Below, piece by piece: positions 52,944 to 61,321 of a stretch of 64,000 nucleotides of DNA. The notes beneath the pieces are model-generated. The model was not told where the DNA came from. It was given only the letters and a program-made list of their open reading frames with translations, and ran no database searches. Position numbers and translations under genes: made by a program. Origin of the DNA: Bin87 sp965222895 (GTDB lineage Bacteria; Chloroflexota; Dehalococcoidia; Lucifugimonadales; UBA3495). Each line of letters begins with the position of its first letter. The first letter of the stretch is position 1. The stretch is taken from the NCBI GenBank assembly GCA_965222895.1, contig CBDCVB010000001.1, forward strand, positions 682,001 through 746,000. Reading direction: 5' to 3'.

Positions 52944-54407
52944 TACTACAACGACGGGTTGTTTGGTAGGATAGTTGTCAAGATGATAGTGGGTGGTTTG
53001 GGTGATGGATGCGGCGAGCTTCAAGCGGGTCTACGAGTGCTTTCAGGAATTTCACGCCTTCTTTGCGGCCTCCTTCGGCCGCAAGCAGTGGCGGGAGCAC
53101 AGCCGAAACTATCTTCAGGGGCTGCTGGTGCAGGCTGGGGAGCGGCGCAACGCCGAGAACCTGTCGGAATCGGTGGGCATCTCGGCCCGGGCGATGCAGC
53201 GTTTTCTGACCGAGGCCCGGTGGTCCGATGCGACAGTGATCGGGCGGCTGCAGGAATACCTGGCCCCCAGGCTGGGGCACCCCGAGGCGGTGTGGGTGTT
53301 GGACGGCAGCGACTTTCCCAAGCAGGGGAGGAAGTCCGTGGGGGTAGCCCGGCAGTACTGCGGCCGGCTGGGCAAGGTGGCCAACTGCCAGGGTGGGATG
53401 TTCCTGGCCTACGTCAGCCCGCTGGGACGGGCATTGGTGGACAAAGGGCTGTATCTGCCGGAGAGTTGGACCTCGGATCAGGGCCGCTGTGCGGCGGCGG
53501 CGGTGCCCGAGGAGCGGCGGAGCTACCGGTCGAAGACGGAGTTGGCCCTGGAACTGCTGGAGCGGGCCCTGGAGCTGGGCCACCTCAAGGCCGGATGGGT
53601 GGCCGGGGACGACGCCTTCGGGATGTCGCCGTCCTTTCGGGAGTCCCTGGCGGCCCTGGGGATGCGCTACGTGCTGGACGTTCCGGGCAGCACTCCGGTC
53701 TGGCCCCTGGAGCCTGCGTGGGAGTCGGCCTGGACCAGTCCGGGGGCTCAGGGGTCCGGGCGCCCCCGCAAGCCCAGGCTCAGGGACGGGCAGCGTCGTA
53801 CCATGGAGCAACGCAGTGACCAGTTGCCGGATGAGGCCTGGCGGGAGATAACGGTGGCCCAGGGAAGCCAGGGGCCGCGGAGCTATATGTTCTGCGCCCA
53901 GCGGGTGCGGGTAACCCGAAAGGGCAAGCCGGGCCAGGAGGCATGGGCCGTCTACCGCCGGAACCTGGACGGCAGCGAACCCCGCTACTACCTGTCCAAC
54001 GCTGCCGAGGATACTCCCCTGGAGACCCTGGCCTACGTGGGCGGTTCCAGGTGGCCCATTGAAACGGAGTTCGAGACGGAGAAGGGCGACGTGGGCCTGG
54101 ACGAATACGAGACCCGCAGTTGGGCTGGCTGGCATCACCACATAGCCATGTGCCTGCTGGGTGGAGCTTTCCTGCTGGGCCTGCAGCAGGCTTGGGGGGA
54201 AAAAGATGCCTCGGATCACCCGTCCCCAAGTGTGCCGGGTGGTTCGGGAGATGCTGCCCCGGGAACGGTTCGGGCCAGAGGAGTTGCTGCGGTGGCTGGA
54301 GGATACGCAGCTACGCAACGAGCGGGCGCGCCGCTCCCACCAGAGACGCCGCTCCGCCCGCCGTGAAGGCAGGATGGAGCCGCCATCCTAAACCCGTCGT
54401 TGTAGTA
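52944..54407. mobile_element. IS701-family insertion sequence, with CTAG target duplication
   Basis: The 1464-bp element has 17-bp perfect inverted ends, TACTACAACGACGGGTT. It is flanked by CTAG at 52940-52943 and 54408-54411. A four-base YTAR-type target is characteristic of the IS701 family. The clean duplication indicates transposition rather than rearrangement. It carries one transposase (plus strand). Confidence 0.9.
53005..54391 (+). CDS. IS701-family transposase, frameshifted near the C-terminus
   Basis: From the ATG at 53005 the protein shows the family pattern. An N-terminal domain (ASFGRKQWREHSRNYLQGLL, ISARAMQRFLTEARW) is followed by the DDE region: WVLDGSDFPKQGRKSVGVARQYCG (first Asp), GWVAGDDAFG (second Asp) and RWPIETEFETEKGDVGLDEYE (Glu). 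The C-terminal helix-rich tail (PQVCRVVREMLPRERF, WLEDTQLRNERARRSHQRR) is in the +1 frame. The shift lies in the GGGGGGAAAAA run at 54192-54203; removing one base gives an intact protein of about 461 residues. The unshifted frame ends at 54366. Activity depends on whether the extra base is real. Confidence 0.85.
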
Positions 54408-54591
54408 CTAGTAGCCATGGGCGAGCACGGGTCGATTAAAATACCACGGGAGATTTATGAGGAAGTCGTACATCCACCACCAGTACGGCACGATGACGTG
54501 GTCGATTGGTTAAGGGCCAATCGAGATTCGCTGCTCCTTAGTGAGGAAGTTGATGCGAGTTTAGTCGCCCAAGCAGTGGAGCAAGGGTACG

Positions 54592-56043
54592 GTAACTGTT
54601 CAGAGTTGCGGGGAAGTGAGCAGTTGTCGGCAAGCGGCGAGGGGATTCAGTCCTTGGGCGCGCCAGGTGCCGAAGAGGGAAGCCAGGGTCATCTTGCTGC
54701 TGCTGCCCCGTTGCGACCGGGTGCCGCCGCTGATCTTGCGACTGACGACCAGGTGGCGCAGGCTGCGTTCGGCGGCGTTGTTGTCCGGTGGCGCCTCCGG
54801 TTCGGCCACGAAGACGAACAGTTCTTTGATATGGCGCTCGATGCGTCGGCATAGCTTGGCCTGGGTTGCCGAGGGGTCGTGAAGGAAGGGTTGGCAAATG
54901 GCCAGCAGCTGCCGTTCCAGGGCCAGTTGGGCGGTGCGTCGCCGCTTGGTCTGGGGATGGGCGCTGGCTTTGGCCCGGTCGTAAATCTCGTGGACGGCGT
55001 CGGCCCACTGCGCCAGTGGCGCGTCATCGGGGTAGAGGGTTCGCAGGTCGTGGATGTCCCGCAGCAGATGGACCCAGCAGCGCTGTTTGGGGCCCTCGTA
55101 ATGGTGGTAGGCGGCGTAGAAGTCGCTGACCAGGACGCCGGCGAAGGTGTCGCCCAGAGCTTCATCCACCACTTCCTTGTTGCGACCCCGCCGCAGGAAG
55201 TAGCGCGCCGATGGTGTGCTGAAAGTCCACACGTAGCCGTTGTGTCCATCCTCACGCCAGCCGGTCTCGTCGGCATGGACCACTGGGCTGGCGCGGACTT
55301 GGGCCAGAATCCGGTCCACTGCGGACTGGGCCTTTTGCGCAGTGCGATGCACCGCCGCCATGATGGCTCCCACGCTGAGGCTCAGCCCATGGACGGTGTG
55401 CAGATACCGCTGGATGCCGGCGATGGGCAGTCGGGCCTCCTCTCGGAGCGTGGCAATCAGACTGACCAGGTTGATACCCATGCGCTGCTGGCCCATCACC
55501 ACGCCGTCCATTTGTGCAGGGGGAACGCAGCGGCGTCGGCACCCCGGGCAATCCCTGGCGATGTAGACGTGCTCGGTAACTTCCGCCGGAACCTGGGGCA
55601 GGTCGATGACCTCCCGCGTGCGCTGGGTCCAGCCACCGGACAACAGCGTTCCGCAGTCGGGACAGTGGTCCACCACATGCTCCACCCGACGGGTGGGCGT
55701 CATGCGACGGCGGGCAAAGCCGTGGGGCCGCCCCTGGCGTGGCGCTTTGGGCTGGGCCGGTTTCTGGCTGGCTTCGGGTTTGACACCGGGCATCCCCCGG
55801 GCGCCACTGGGTTTGGCCCGCCCTTCCAGCTGAGCAACCCGTTGCTCCAGGCCCTCGATGATGGCCTGCTGTCGGGCTATGATGGCCTCCTGCCGTATGA
55901 CGATGGCGATGAGCACATCGCGGTCAGCAGTGGACAGGTCGATTTCCGGATTCATACCCGTTATATGACATAACCACAACCCCTCGCGCAAGCCATCCCC
56001 GAACCTCTTTGAACCAATTCCCCCACCAAGTCTGAACAGTTAC
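54592..56043. mobile_element. IS66-family (ISBst12-like, single transposase) insertion sequence with 8-bp target duplication
   Basis: The 1452-bp element has ends GTAACTGTTCAGA (13 bp, extending imperfectly). It is flanked by AGGGTACG at 54584-54591 and 56044-56051. The 8-bp duplication and a single large transposase without TnpA/TnpB helpers fit the ISBst12 subgroup of IS66. It carries a minus-strand transposase. Confidence 0.9.
54600..55955 (-). CDS. IS66-family transposase (TnpC type)
   Basis: The 451-residue protein starts at the ATG 55953-55955. It has an N-terminal coiled coil (RQEAIIARQQAIIEGLEQRV), an IS66 zinc-binding region (DHCPDCGTLL, ARDCPGCRRRC), and the DDE catalytic core with VVHADETGWR (first Asp), VSDFYAAYHHY (second Asp) and PDNNAAERSLRHLVVSRK (Glu). 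The reading frame is intact, so this element may still be active. It is the only transposase in the window without a disruption. Confidence 0.92.
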   Translation of the reverse strand: MNPEIDLSTADRDVLIAIVIRQEAIIARQQAIIEGLEQRVAQLEGRAKPSGARGMPGVKPEASQKPAQPKAPRQGRPHGFARRRMTPTRRVEHVVDHCPDCGTLLSGGWTQRTREVIDLPQVPAEVTEHVYIARDCPGCRRRCVPPAQMDGVVMGQQRMGINLVSLIATLREEARLPIAGIQRYLHTVHGLSLSVGAIMAAVHRTAQKAQSAVDRILAQVRASPVVHADETGWREDGHNGYVWTFSTPSARYFLRRGRNKEVVDEALGDTFAGVLVSDFYAAYHHYEGPKQRCWVHLLRDIHDLRTLYPDDAPLAQWADAVHEIYDRAKASAHPQTKRRRTAQLALERQLLAICQPFLHDPSATQAKLCRRIERHIKELFVFVAEPEAPPDNNAAERSLRHLVVSRKISGGTRSQRGSSSKMTLASLFGTWRAQGLNPLAACRQLLTSPQL

Positions 56044-56424
56044 AGGGTACGCGAGCGACTTGACTGATGATGAGATTGAAAAGATTGGCCGCGACCCCTT
56101 TCTAATTGCTTATGCGATGGTCGATGTCCAAAAACGATGCGTAGTGACCAATGAGCATTCCAGGCCAACCCGTACCCGCGCTAATCGGCACATACCGGAC
56201 GTATACTACGACTTATTAGGGGTGCGCCCTTATGACACATTTAGGTTCATACGAGAGCTAGACTTCAGTACCGATTGGCGAACGCGGCTATAAAACACTC
56301 AGTCTGACGACTTTGCTTCGCCAGTACCCATTACATCCAAGAGTCGCAAGGGGTTCCCGCCATATCGGAAAAACTAATGGCTTCCGAAGCCGGGATGCAA
56401 CACCAGCTGCCGTAGCAAAAGGAA

Positions 56425-56639
56425 GTGCCAATCATTCATCAGGTGGTCATTTACCCGGCTAGGATGGCTTTTGGGTTACCGAATGCCCCAGCCTGCCCGG
56501 CTGCGTCAGCCAGGGCGAAACCAAGGAAGACGCGATCATCAACATCAAAGACGCGATTGAAGGGTGCATCGCCGTTCTGGAAGAAGATGATTTGCCCGTG
56601 CCCGAGGAGAGGTTCGAAACGCTGGTCGTAGTCATATAA
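56425..56639 (+). pseudogene. HicB-family antitoxin, one-base frameshift
   Basis: From the GTG at 56425 the frame starts PIIHQVVIYPAR. In the next frame it continues DGFWVTECPSLPGCVSQGETKEDAIINIKDAIEGCI and then EEDDLPVPEERFETLVVVI. This is a typical HicB domain of about 71 residues. One base is missing at 56461-56463 (AGG where AGGG is expected). No HicA toxin is recognisable upstream, only a short decayed gap of 130 bases. It may be an orphan that is decaying, or an indel artefact. Confidence 0.7.
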
Positions 56640-56739
56640 CCCCCTACCCCCTCCTCCATTGTGCTATTATTCCCGCATACGGCGTTTTTCGCCGCGAAGC
56701 CTTCCGCTTTACGACTTTCGCACAAATCAGGAGGTTATT

Positions 56740-57726
56740 ATGTCCGGAAACTACACTATCAGCGTTGGCACCATCGGAGGCGGCCTGTCGGTCAGCCCGG
56801 ACGGTGGCGAAAGCTGGAATCGCATCCGAACCCCACTGCCCACTGAGTGCAACATCCGCGCGCTGGCCGTTGACCCCAACGACCGGCACCGCATCTACGC
56901 CGGTTCCGATAGCGGCCTGTTCCGCTCTGACGACAACGGCTTCACTTGGGAATATGTCGAATCTCCCATGGACGACCTGCAAATCTGGTCGGTGGGAGTT
57001 GACCCGGATGACAGCGACACGGTGTTCGTGGGCACGCGCCCCAACGCCTTCCGCTCCCGCGACGGCGGCAAGAGCTGGCAAGAGCTGGATTTGGGCGTAA
57101 GGATGCCCTGTCCCATCGGCACGCCGCGCACGACCAACATCATCGTTGACCCGCGGGACACCCGCACCGTGTGGGCCGGCATTGAGGTTGACGGCGTGTA
57201 CCGCAGCCTGGACGGTGGCGACAACTGGACGCGTCTGCCCGACCTGGGCCCCGACCCGTTCCACGGCGACATCCACGGCATGGCCCTCAAACCCGGCCCA
57301 GAGTCCGCCATCTACTGCACCACGCCCTTTGGCATCTCCACCAGCAGCGACGAGGGAGAGAGCTGGGAGCTGCACGAGTTCCCGCGCTTCCACGCCGAAG
57401 ACCAGCGTTCCTACTGCCGCGGCATGGTAATCAAGCCCGACAACCCCAACGTGATGTTCGTTGGCAACGGCGACACCATCCCCGGCACAACCGGCACCAT
57501 CCGCCGCACTCGCGACGCTGGCGCCTCCTGGGACGCGCCGGAGCTGTCGACGACGCCCAACTCGGTGGTGTACTGGTTTGCCGCCAGCCAGCACGTCCAG
57601 GATGTCATGGTTGCCGCCAGCATCTACGGCTACGTGTACGTCAGCTCGGACGGGGGCGATAGCTGGGACAAGCTGCAGAAGGAATTTGGCGAAATTCGTT
57701 CGCTGGCTCTGACGCCCAACAGCTAG
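56740..57726 (+). CDS. BNR/sialidase-like propeller protein (paralogue of the 35940 gene)
   Basis: The 328-residue protein starts at the ATG 56740, with CAGGAGG nine bases upstream. Asp-box-like units include SPDGGESWNRI, SDDNGFTWEYV, SRDGGKSWQEL, SLDGGDNWTRL, SSDEGESWELH, TRDAGASWDAP and SSDGGDSWDKL. As in the paralogue at 35940-36929, seven units suggest a seven-bladed propeller with no signal peptide. The two proteins share their order of blocks (PRTTNIIVDPRDTRTVWAGIEVDG). The role is unknown; a terminator lies just downstream. Confidence 0.87.
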   Translation: MSGNYTISVGTIGGGLSVSPDGGESWNRIRTPLPTECNIRALAVDPNDRHRIYAGSDSGLFRSDDNGFTWEYVESPMDDLQIWSVGVDPDDSDTVFVGTRPNAFRSRDGGKSWQELDLGVRMPCPIGTPRTTNIIVDPRDTRTVWAGIEVDGVYRSLDGGDNWTRLPDLGPDPFHGDIHGMALKPGPESAIYCTTPFGISTSSDEGESWELHEFPRFHAEDQRSYCRGMVIKPDNPNVMFVGNGDTIPGTTGTIRRTRDAGASWDAPELSTTPNSVVYWFAASQHVQDVMVAASIYGYVYVSSDGGDSWDKLQKEFGEIRSLALTPNS

Positions 57727-57751
57727 GCACATAGCACAGCAACCGTATTGC

Positions 57752-57783
57752 GGTCCCTCGCCTGCGGGAGAGGGGCCGTTTTC
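57752..57783 (+). terminator. Intrinsic terminator after the propeller gene
   Basis: GGTCCCTC pairs with GAGGGGCC around a 10-base loop (8 pairs, one G-T). It is followed by GTTTTC, lying 26 bases after the stop codon. This is the clearest rho-independent terminator in the window. Confidence 0.6.
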
Positions 57784-57847
57784 AGTGTTACAATGCTGCG
57801 GAGAAAGACAAGGCTGACGTGAGGCACGCCCGACAGGCTGGCGCGAT

Positions 57848-58402
57848 ATGACCACCAAACCGAAGCTCATCACCGCCGACGAGCTGTTGCTGATGCCCGA
57901 TGACGGGTATGAGTATGAACTTGTCCGAGGAGTGTTGACCGAGAAGATGCCACCACCGGGAGATGGGCACGGCGACGTGACCGGAAGATTCGTCCTTATA
58001 TTAGGCGGGTATTGTGAAGGGAACGACTACGGCTTTATCAGGGACAACGCCGGCTTCCGCTTGGAATCTAATCCCGACACGGTGCGTGCGCCGGACGTGG
58101 CATGGATAGCTCCGGGCCGGATTAACGAGGCAATCCCCGGCTACCGAGTCCTGGTTCCCGACCTGGTGGTGGAGATAAAATCTCCCAGCGATACACACAG
58201 GGACGTGGCTGAAAGGGCGCAGATGTGGCTGGGCTTCGGCAGCCAGGAAGTTTGGTATGGCGATCCGGAGCGCACCACGGTGACCCGCTACCGTCCTGGG
58301 CAGGAGCCGGAGGTTCTGGGTGAGGATGACGTGCTGGACGGGGGCGATCTGCTGCCGGGGTTCTCGGTTCCGGTGTGGCGGCTGTTCCGCCGGCATAGGT
58401 AG
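57848..58402 (+). CDS. Uma2-family putative endonuclease
   Basis: The 184-residue protein is a standard-length Uma2. ITADELLLMPDDGYEYELVRGVL is the N-terminal strand-helix, APDVAWIAPGR supplies the Asp, PDLVVEIKSPSDTHRD has the ExK catalytic strand, and RAQMWLGFGSQEVWYGDP and TRYRPGQEP complete the fold. Of the complete copies in this window it has the most canonical PD-(D/E)XK set, so it may be catalytically active. Its start ATG follows a long 5' gap with the preceding terminator. Confidence 0.88.
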   Translation: MTTKPKLITADELLLMPDDGYEYELVRGVLTEKMPPPGDGHGDVTGRFVLILGGYCEGNDYGFIRDNAGFRLESNPDTVRAPDVAWIAPGRINEAIPGYRVLVPDLVVEIKSPSDTHRDVAERAQMWLGFGSQEVWYGDPERTTVTRYRPGQEPEVLGEDDVLDGGDLLPGFSVPVWRLFRRHR

Positions 58403-58545
58403 CTTGAAACCGGCGCCCCGCAAGCGTATTTACAACTTGGCCGACTGGCTGACGCAGGTAACGGCCAATAATCTCCATGCCGAGCAAGATACGGGGCCGG
58501 CGCGGGGAAGCGAAGTATAAAGCAGCATCACATTGGAGCGTTCCG

Positions 58546-59415
58546 ATGCCCACTTTTGACTCCGACGGCGTTCAGATTTTTTACCAATCCACCGGCGAGG
58601 GTTTCCCGCTGATCTGGAGCCATGAGTTTGCCGGCTCTTACGAGAGTTGGGAGCAGCAGGTGCGCTATTTCAGCCATCGCTACCAGGTCATCACGTACAA
58701 CGACCGCGGCTATCCGCCCTCCGAGGCGCCCACCGACCCGGAGGCGTATTCGCAGGACATCACCATCGAAGACCTGCGCCGGCTGATGGACCATCTGGGA
58801 CTGGAAGAGGCATACATCGGCGGCCTGTCCATGGGCGGCAACGTGGCGCTTAACTTCGCCCTGCGCTATCCGGAGCGGTGCCAGGGCATCATCGTGGCAT
58901 CGGCGGGATCAGGCACCACCCACAACGACGCCTTCCGGTCGGGCGGCGAAGCGATGGCGGCGCGGATGCTGGCCGAAGGCACGCCGCCGGTGATGAAGGA
59001 CTACGGCAGCGGCCCGACGCGGGTGCAGTTGCAGCGGAAAGACCCCCGGGGCTACGAGGAGTTCATGCGCCTACTGCTGGGGCACAACGCCCGGGGCGCG
59101 GCCTACACCTTCCGCGGCGTGCAGCTGAAGCGTCCCACGATTGACCAGCTAATCCCGCAGCTGAACGCCCTGCAGGTGCCCACGCTCATAATGATTGGCG
59201 ACGAAGACGACCCATGCGTGGAGCCGAGCATCATGATGAAAAGGGCGATTCCGTACAGCGGTCTGGCGGTGCTGCCGCAGTGCGGACACGCCATCAACCT
59301 GGAAGAGCCGGCGCTGTTCAATCAACTGGTGTCCGACTTTCTGACCGCCGTTGAAGCTGGGAAATGGGCCGAGCATCCGCTGGGCGAAACGCCGTACACT
59401 ACGGGTTCTCGATAA
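58546..59415 (+). CDS. Alpha/beta hydrolase
   Basis: The 289-residue protein begins MPTFDSDGVQIFYQSTGEGFPLIWSHEFAGS (oxyanion hole region), then YNDRGYPPSE, and the nucleophile elbow GLSMGGN with the catalytic Ser. DEDDPCVEP supplies the acid and PQCGHAINLEEP the His. This full triad fits an esterase, lactonase or C-C hydrolase. I use the ATG at 58546, with GGAG ten bases before it, not an earlier codon in the same frame. The substrate is unknown. The next gene on the other strand is a Uma2 nuclease. Confidence 0.9.
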   Translation: MPTFDSDGVQIFYQSTGEGFPLIWSHEFAGSYESWEQQVRYFSHRYQVITYNDRGYPPSEAPTDPEAYSQDITIEDLRRLMDHLGLEEAYIGGLSMGGNVALNFALRYPERCQGIIVASAGSGTTHNDAFRSGGEAMAARMLAEGTPPVMKDYGSGPTRVQLQRKDPRGYEEFMRLLLGHNARGAAYTFRGVQLKRPTIDQLIPQLNALQVPTLIMIGDEDDPCVEPSIMMKRAIPYSGLAVLPQCGHAINLEEPALFNQLVSDFLTAVEAGKWAEHPLGETPYTTGSR

Positions 59416-59430
59416 CCAACTCCCGGTAAT

Positions 59431-60141
59431 CTATACGGTTGGCGGCTCGATGCCGTGCTCTCGCAGCAGGCGTTCCAGCTCCAGGCGCGCCCGCCGCTCA
59501 GCCGCCAGGGCATCCTCCGATTCTTGCAGGTTGCGCAGGTACACGCCGGCCACCGGGTCGAACAACCGGAACCAGTCTGCTTCAGCATGCACCTCCAGTC
59601 CCAGCGCTTCGCTCATTCCGCTGTATCGGCCGGCTACTGAAGTCTCCGCAACGGGAATCGGCTGATACACCCCGCCGACCAGCCGGTTGCCCTGCAGGAA
59701 GGGGGTCAGCAAACCCTCTTCGGTAGGGTCATAGAGCCAGTATTCGTGCACGCCCAGCTGTTGGTACAACTCAAACTTGGTGACGCGGTCATTGTGCAGG
59801 GATGATGGAGCGGTGATTTCCAGGATAAACGCCGGTATGCGCCCTTCAGCCCAGGTTTGAAATATGTTCCGCGTTTCCCGTTTGTGCGTGCCGGTGACTA
59901 CAAAGACATCCGGCGCCACCACCTGGCGCGGGTTGCCCTCCTCATAATAGAGGAACATATCCGCTCCCACCCAAGTAGTCGGGTCATTGGCAAACCACGC
60001 CGTCAGCGCACCATGAGCATAAGTCAGCGGGAAAAGTTGATGCTCGGATTCGGCCAACGGTTCCTCGTCATCTATTGGGTAAAAAACGGATTCCGCGTGG
60101 CCAGCCTTGCCGGCTTCCGATTTGAGGCGGGGCGCAGTCAT
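59431..60141 (-). CDS. Uma2-family putative endonuclease with C-terminal helical extension
   Basis: The 236-residue protein has VVAPDVFVVTGTHK, PAFILEITAPSSLHNDRV and LYQQLGVHEYWLYDPTEEG, all Uma2 blocks. The ExK lysine is replaced (LEITAPS), so activity is doubtful. A C-terminal tail (ALAAERRARLELERLLREHG) is helical and resembles the coiled-coil end of the Uma2 at 48991. The ATG has GGAGG seven to eight bases upstream. Confidence 0.87.
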   Translation of the reverse strand: MTAPRLKSEAGKAGHAESVFYPIDDEEPLAESEHQLFPLTYAHGALTAWFANDPTTWVGADMFLYYEEGNPRQVVAPDVFVVTGTHKRETRNIFQTWAEGRIPAFILEITAPSSLHNDRVTKFELYQQLGVHEYWLYDPTEEGLLTPFLQGNRLVGGVYQPIPVAETSVAGRYSGMSEALGLEVHAEADWFRLFDPVAGVYLRNLQESEDALAAERRARLELERLLREHGIEPPTV

Positions 60142-60185
60142 TACGAAACCTCCACCAAAGGTGTGCGGTAGTCTATCACAGGAGA

Positions 60186-61088
60186 CTACCGCCCCCAGCC
60201 GACGGGGATAACCTCCCGGAATTGCTGCATGGCTTCGATGTGCTGGCTTACGGAGCTTAACGGGCCACGGCGGGCTTCGGCCATGATGTGGGTGGCTCCC
60301 AGGTTGCGCCAGCCCTCAGCCTCGGCCAGCCACTCCTCCGGTGACTTGCCCGGCATCCGCAGCCGTCCGGCGAGGCCAACGTCCTCGGGTTGACGGCCAG
60401 CCTCGGCGATGTAAGTGTCCATCTTGCCCAGCACCGCGCGTGCCGTGTCGTCGGGGCCAAAGCTGGGGAACCAGCCATCTCCCATGCGGGCAATCCGGCG
60501 CAAAACCACGTCCCGCGGCACCGGGCCGGCGCTCCCGCCAGCGCCGAACCACACCGGAATGGGACGCTGCACGGGCAGCGGCTTGATGCCGGCGGAACGC
60601 ACCGAATGCCACCGTCCGTCGAAGTCCACCACATCCTGCGTCCACAGGGCGCGCATCAGGTTGATTTGCTCCTCGGAACGGACGCCGCGGTTAGAGAAGT
60701 CTTCGCCGAGAGCCTCAAATTCCACATGGTTCCAGCCCACGCCAATGCCCAGCGTAAGGCGACCGCCGCTGAGCACGTCAATCTCTGCGGCCTGCTTGGC
60801 GACCAGCGCCGTCTGACGTTGCGGCAGGATGAGGATGCCCGTAACCAGCCGGATTTTGGTGGTAATGGCCGCAATGAAGGCCAGTGTCGTTAGCGATTCG
60901 TGGATGACGCTGTGGTGGGTGTAATAGTGATCCTGCACGTGCTGGTGGTGGGCCGGGTCTGCGCCCAGCACATGGTCGGCGATGAACAGGTAATCAAACT
61001 GCATCTCCTCGACCGCCTGCACGTACTCGCGAATCGAACCGGCGTCGGGGCCAATCTCGGTTTGGGGGAAAATTGCGCCAATTTGCAT
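60186..61088 (-). CDS. LLM-class F420-dependent oxidoreductase
   Basis: The 300-residue TIM-barrel protein has MQIGAIFPQTEIG at the start, FDYLFIADHVLG, a conserved region TTKIRLVTGILILPQRQTALVAKQAAEIDVLSGGRLTLGIGVGWNHVEFEALG, and DGWFPSFGPDD. The pattern is that of the F420-dependent luciferase-like group in mycobacteria and Chloroflexota. The start ATG (61086-61088) has GGAGG upstream. The reaction is unknown. It is flanked by a Uma2 gene and the dispersed repeat. Confidence 0.88.
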   Translation of the reverse strand: MQIGAIFPQTEIGPDAGSIREYVQAVEEMQFDYLFIADHVLGADPAHHQHVQDHYYTHHSVIHESLTTLAFIAAITTKIRLVTGILILPQRQTALVAKQAAEIDVLSGGRLTLGIGVGWNHVEFEALGEDFSNRGVRSEEQINLMRALWTQDVVDFDGRWHSVRSAGIKPLPVQRPIPVWFGAGGSAGPVPRDVVLRRIARMGDGWFPSFGPDDTARAVLGKMDTYIAEAGRQPEDVGLAGRLRMPGKSPEEWLAEAEGWRNLGATHIMAEARRGPLSSVSQHIEAMQQFREVIPVGWGR

Positions 61089-61123
61089 CGGTACCTCCGA
61101 GGGTAGCGTGGGAATTTGTCTCG

Positions 61124-61265
61124 TGCGTACCCACCTTGTCATTGTGAGCGTAGCGTGGCAATCCCGTCGCCGTAGCAACGGCGGTTCGCCGACGTGGGTT
61201 CAATCTCATCGAGATTGCCACGTCGCTATGCTCCTCGCAATGACAGATTAAAGTGGGTATGTGTA
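61124..61265. repeat. Full copy of the TGTCATTGCGAG inverted-repeat element
   Basis: Left end CGTGCGTACCCACCTTGTCATTGTGAG pairs with a right end whose reverse complement is CACATACCCACTTTAATCTGTCATTGCGAGGAG. Inner segments include GGCAATCCCGTCGCCGTAGCAACGG and TCTCATCGAGATTGCC. It is the same element as that at 24661-24826, in reversed orientation, and has no coding capacity. Confidence 0.75.
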
Positions 61266-61321
61266 ACGGGCATTTGTTGGTAGACGTCGCTCCATAGCGG
61301 CGAGGGCGCTCACTCTTGGTG

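Larger units (their letters stand above)
52853..56293 (+). pseudogene. DUF4411 PIN-like toxin gene split into three parts by two insertion sequences
   Basis: Host segments 52853-52943, 54412-54591 and 56052-56293 join without gaps into a 170-residue protein. It begins MLYLLDANVFIDAN (PIN Asp), continues VAMGEHGSIKIPREIYEEVV and WLRANRDSLLLSEEVDASL, and ends RDPFLIAYAMVDVQKRCVVTNE and DFSTDWRTRL. These are DUF4411 features, with acidic residues for an RNA-cleaving site. Rejoining needs removal of one copy of CTAG and one of AGGGTACG with their elements. The start overlaps the end of the COG2856-type gene, showing a former toxin-antitoxin pair. Each piece is now separately nonfunctional. Confidence 0.85.

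Noticed and set aside
54192..54203. Programmed -1 frameshift in the IS701 transposase
   Set aside because: The frame change is +1 relative to the first part, and no X-XXY-YYZ slippery site is in phase. A one-base homopolymer insertion is the simpler explanation.
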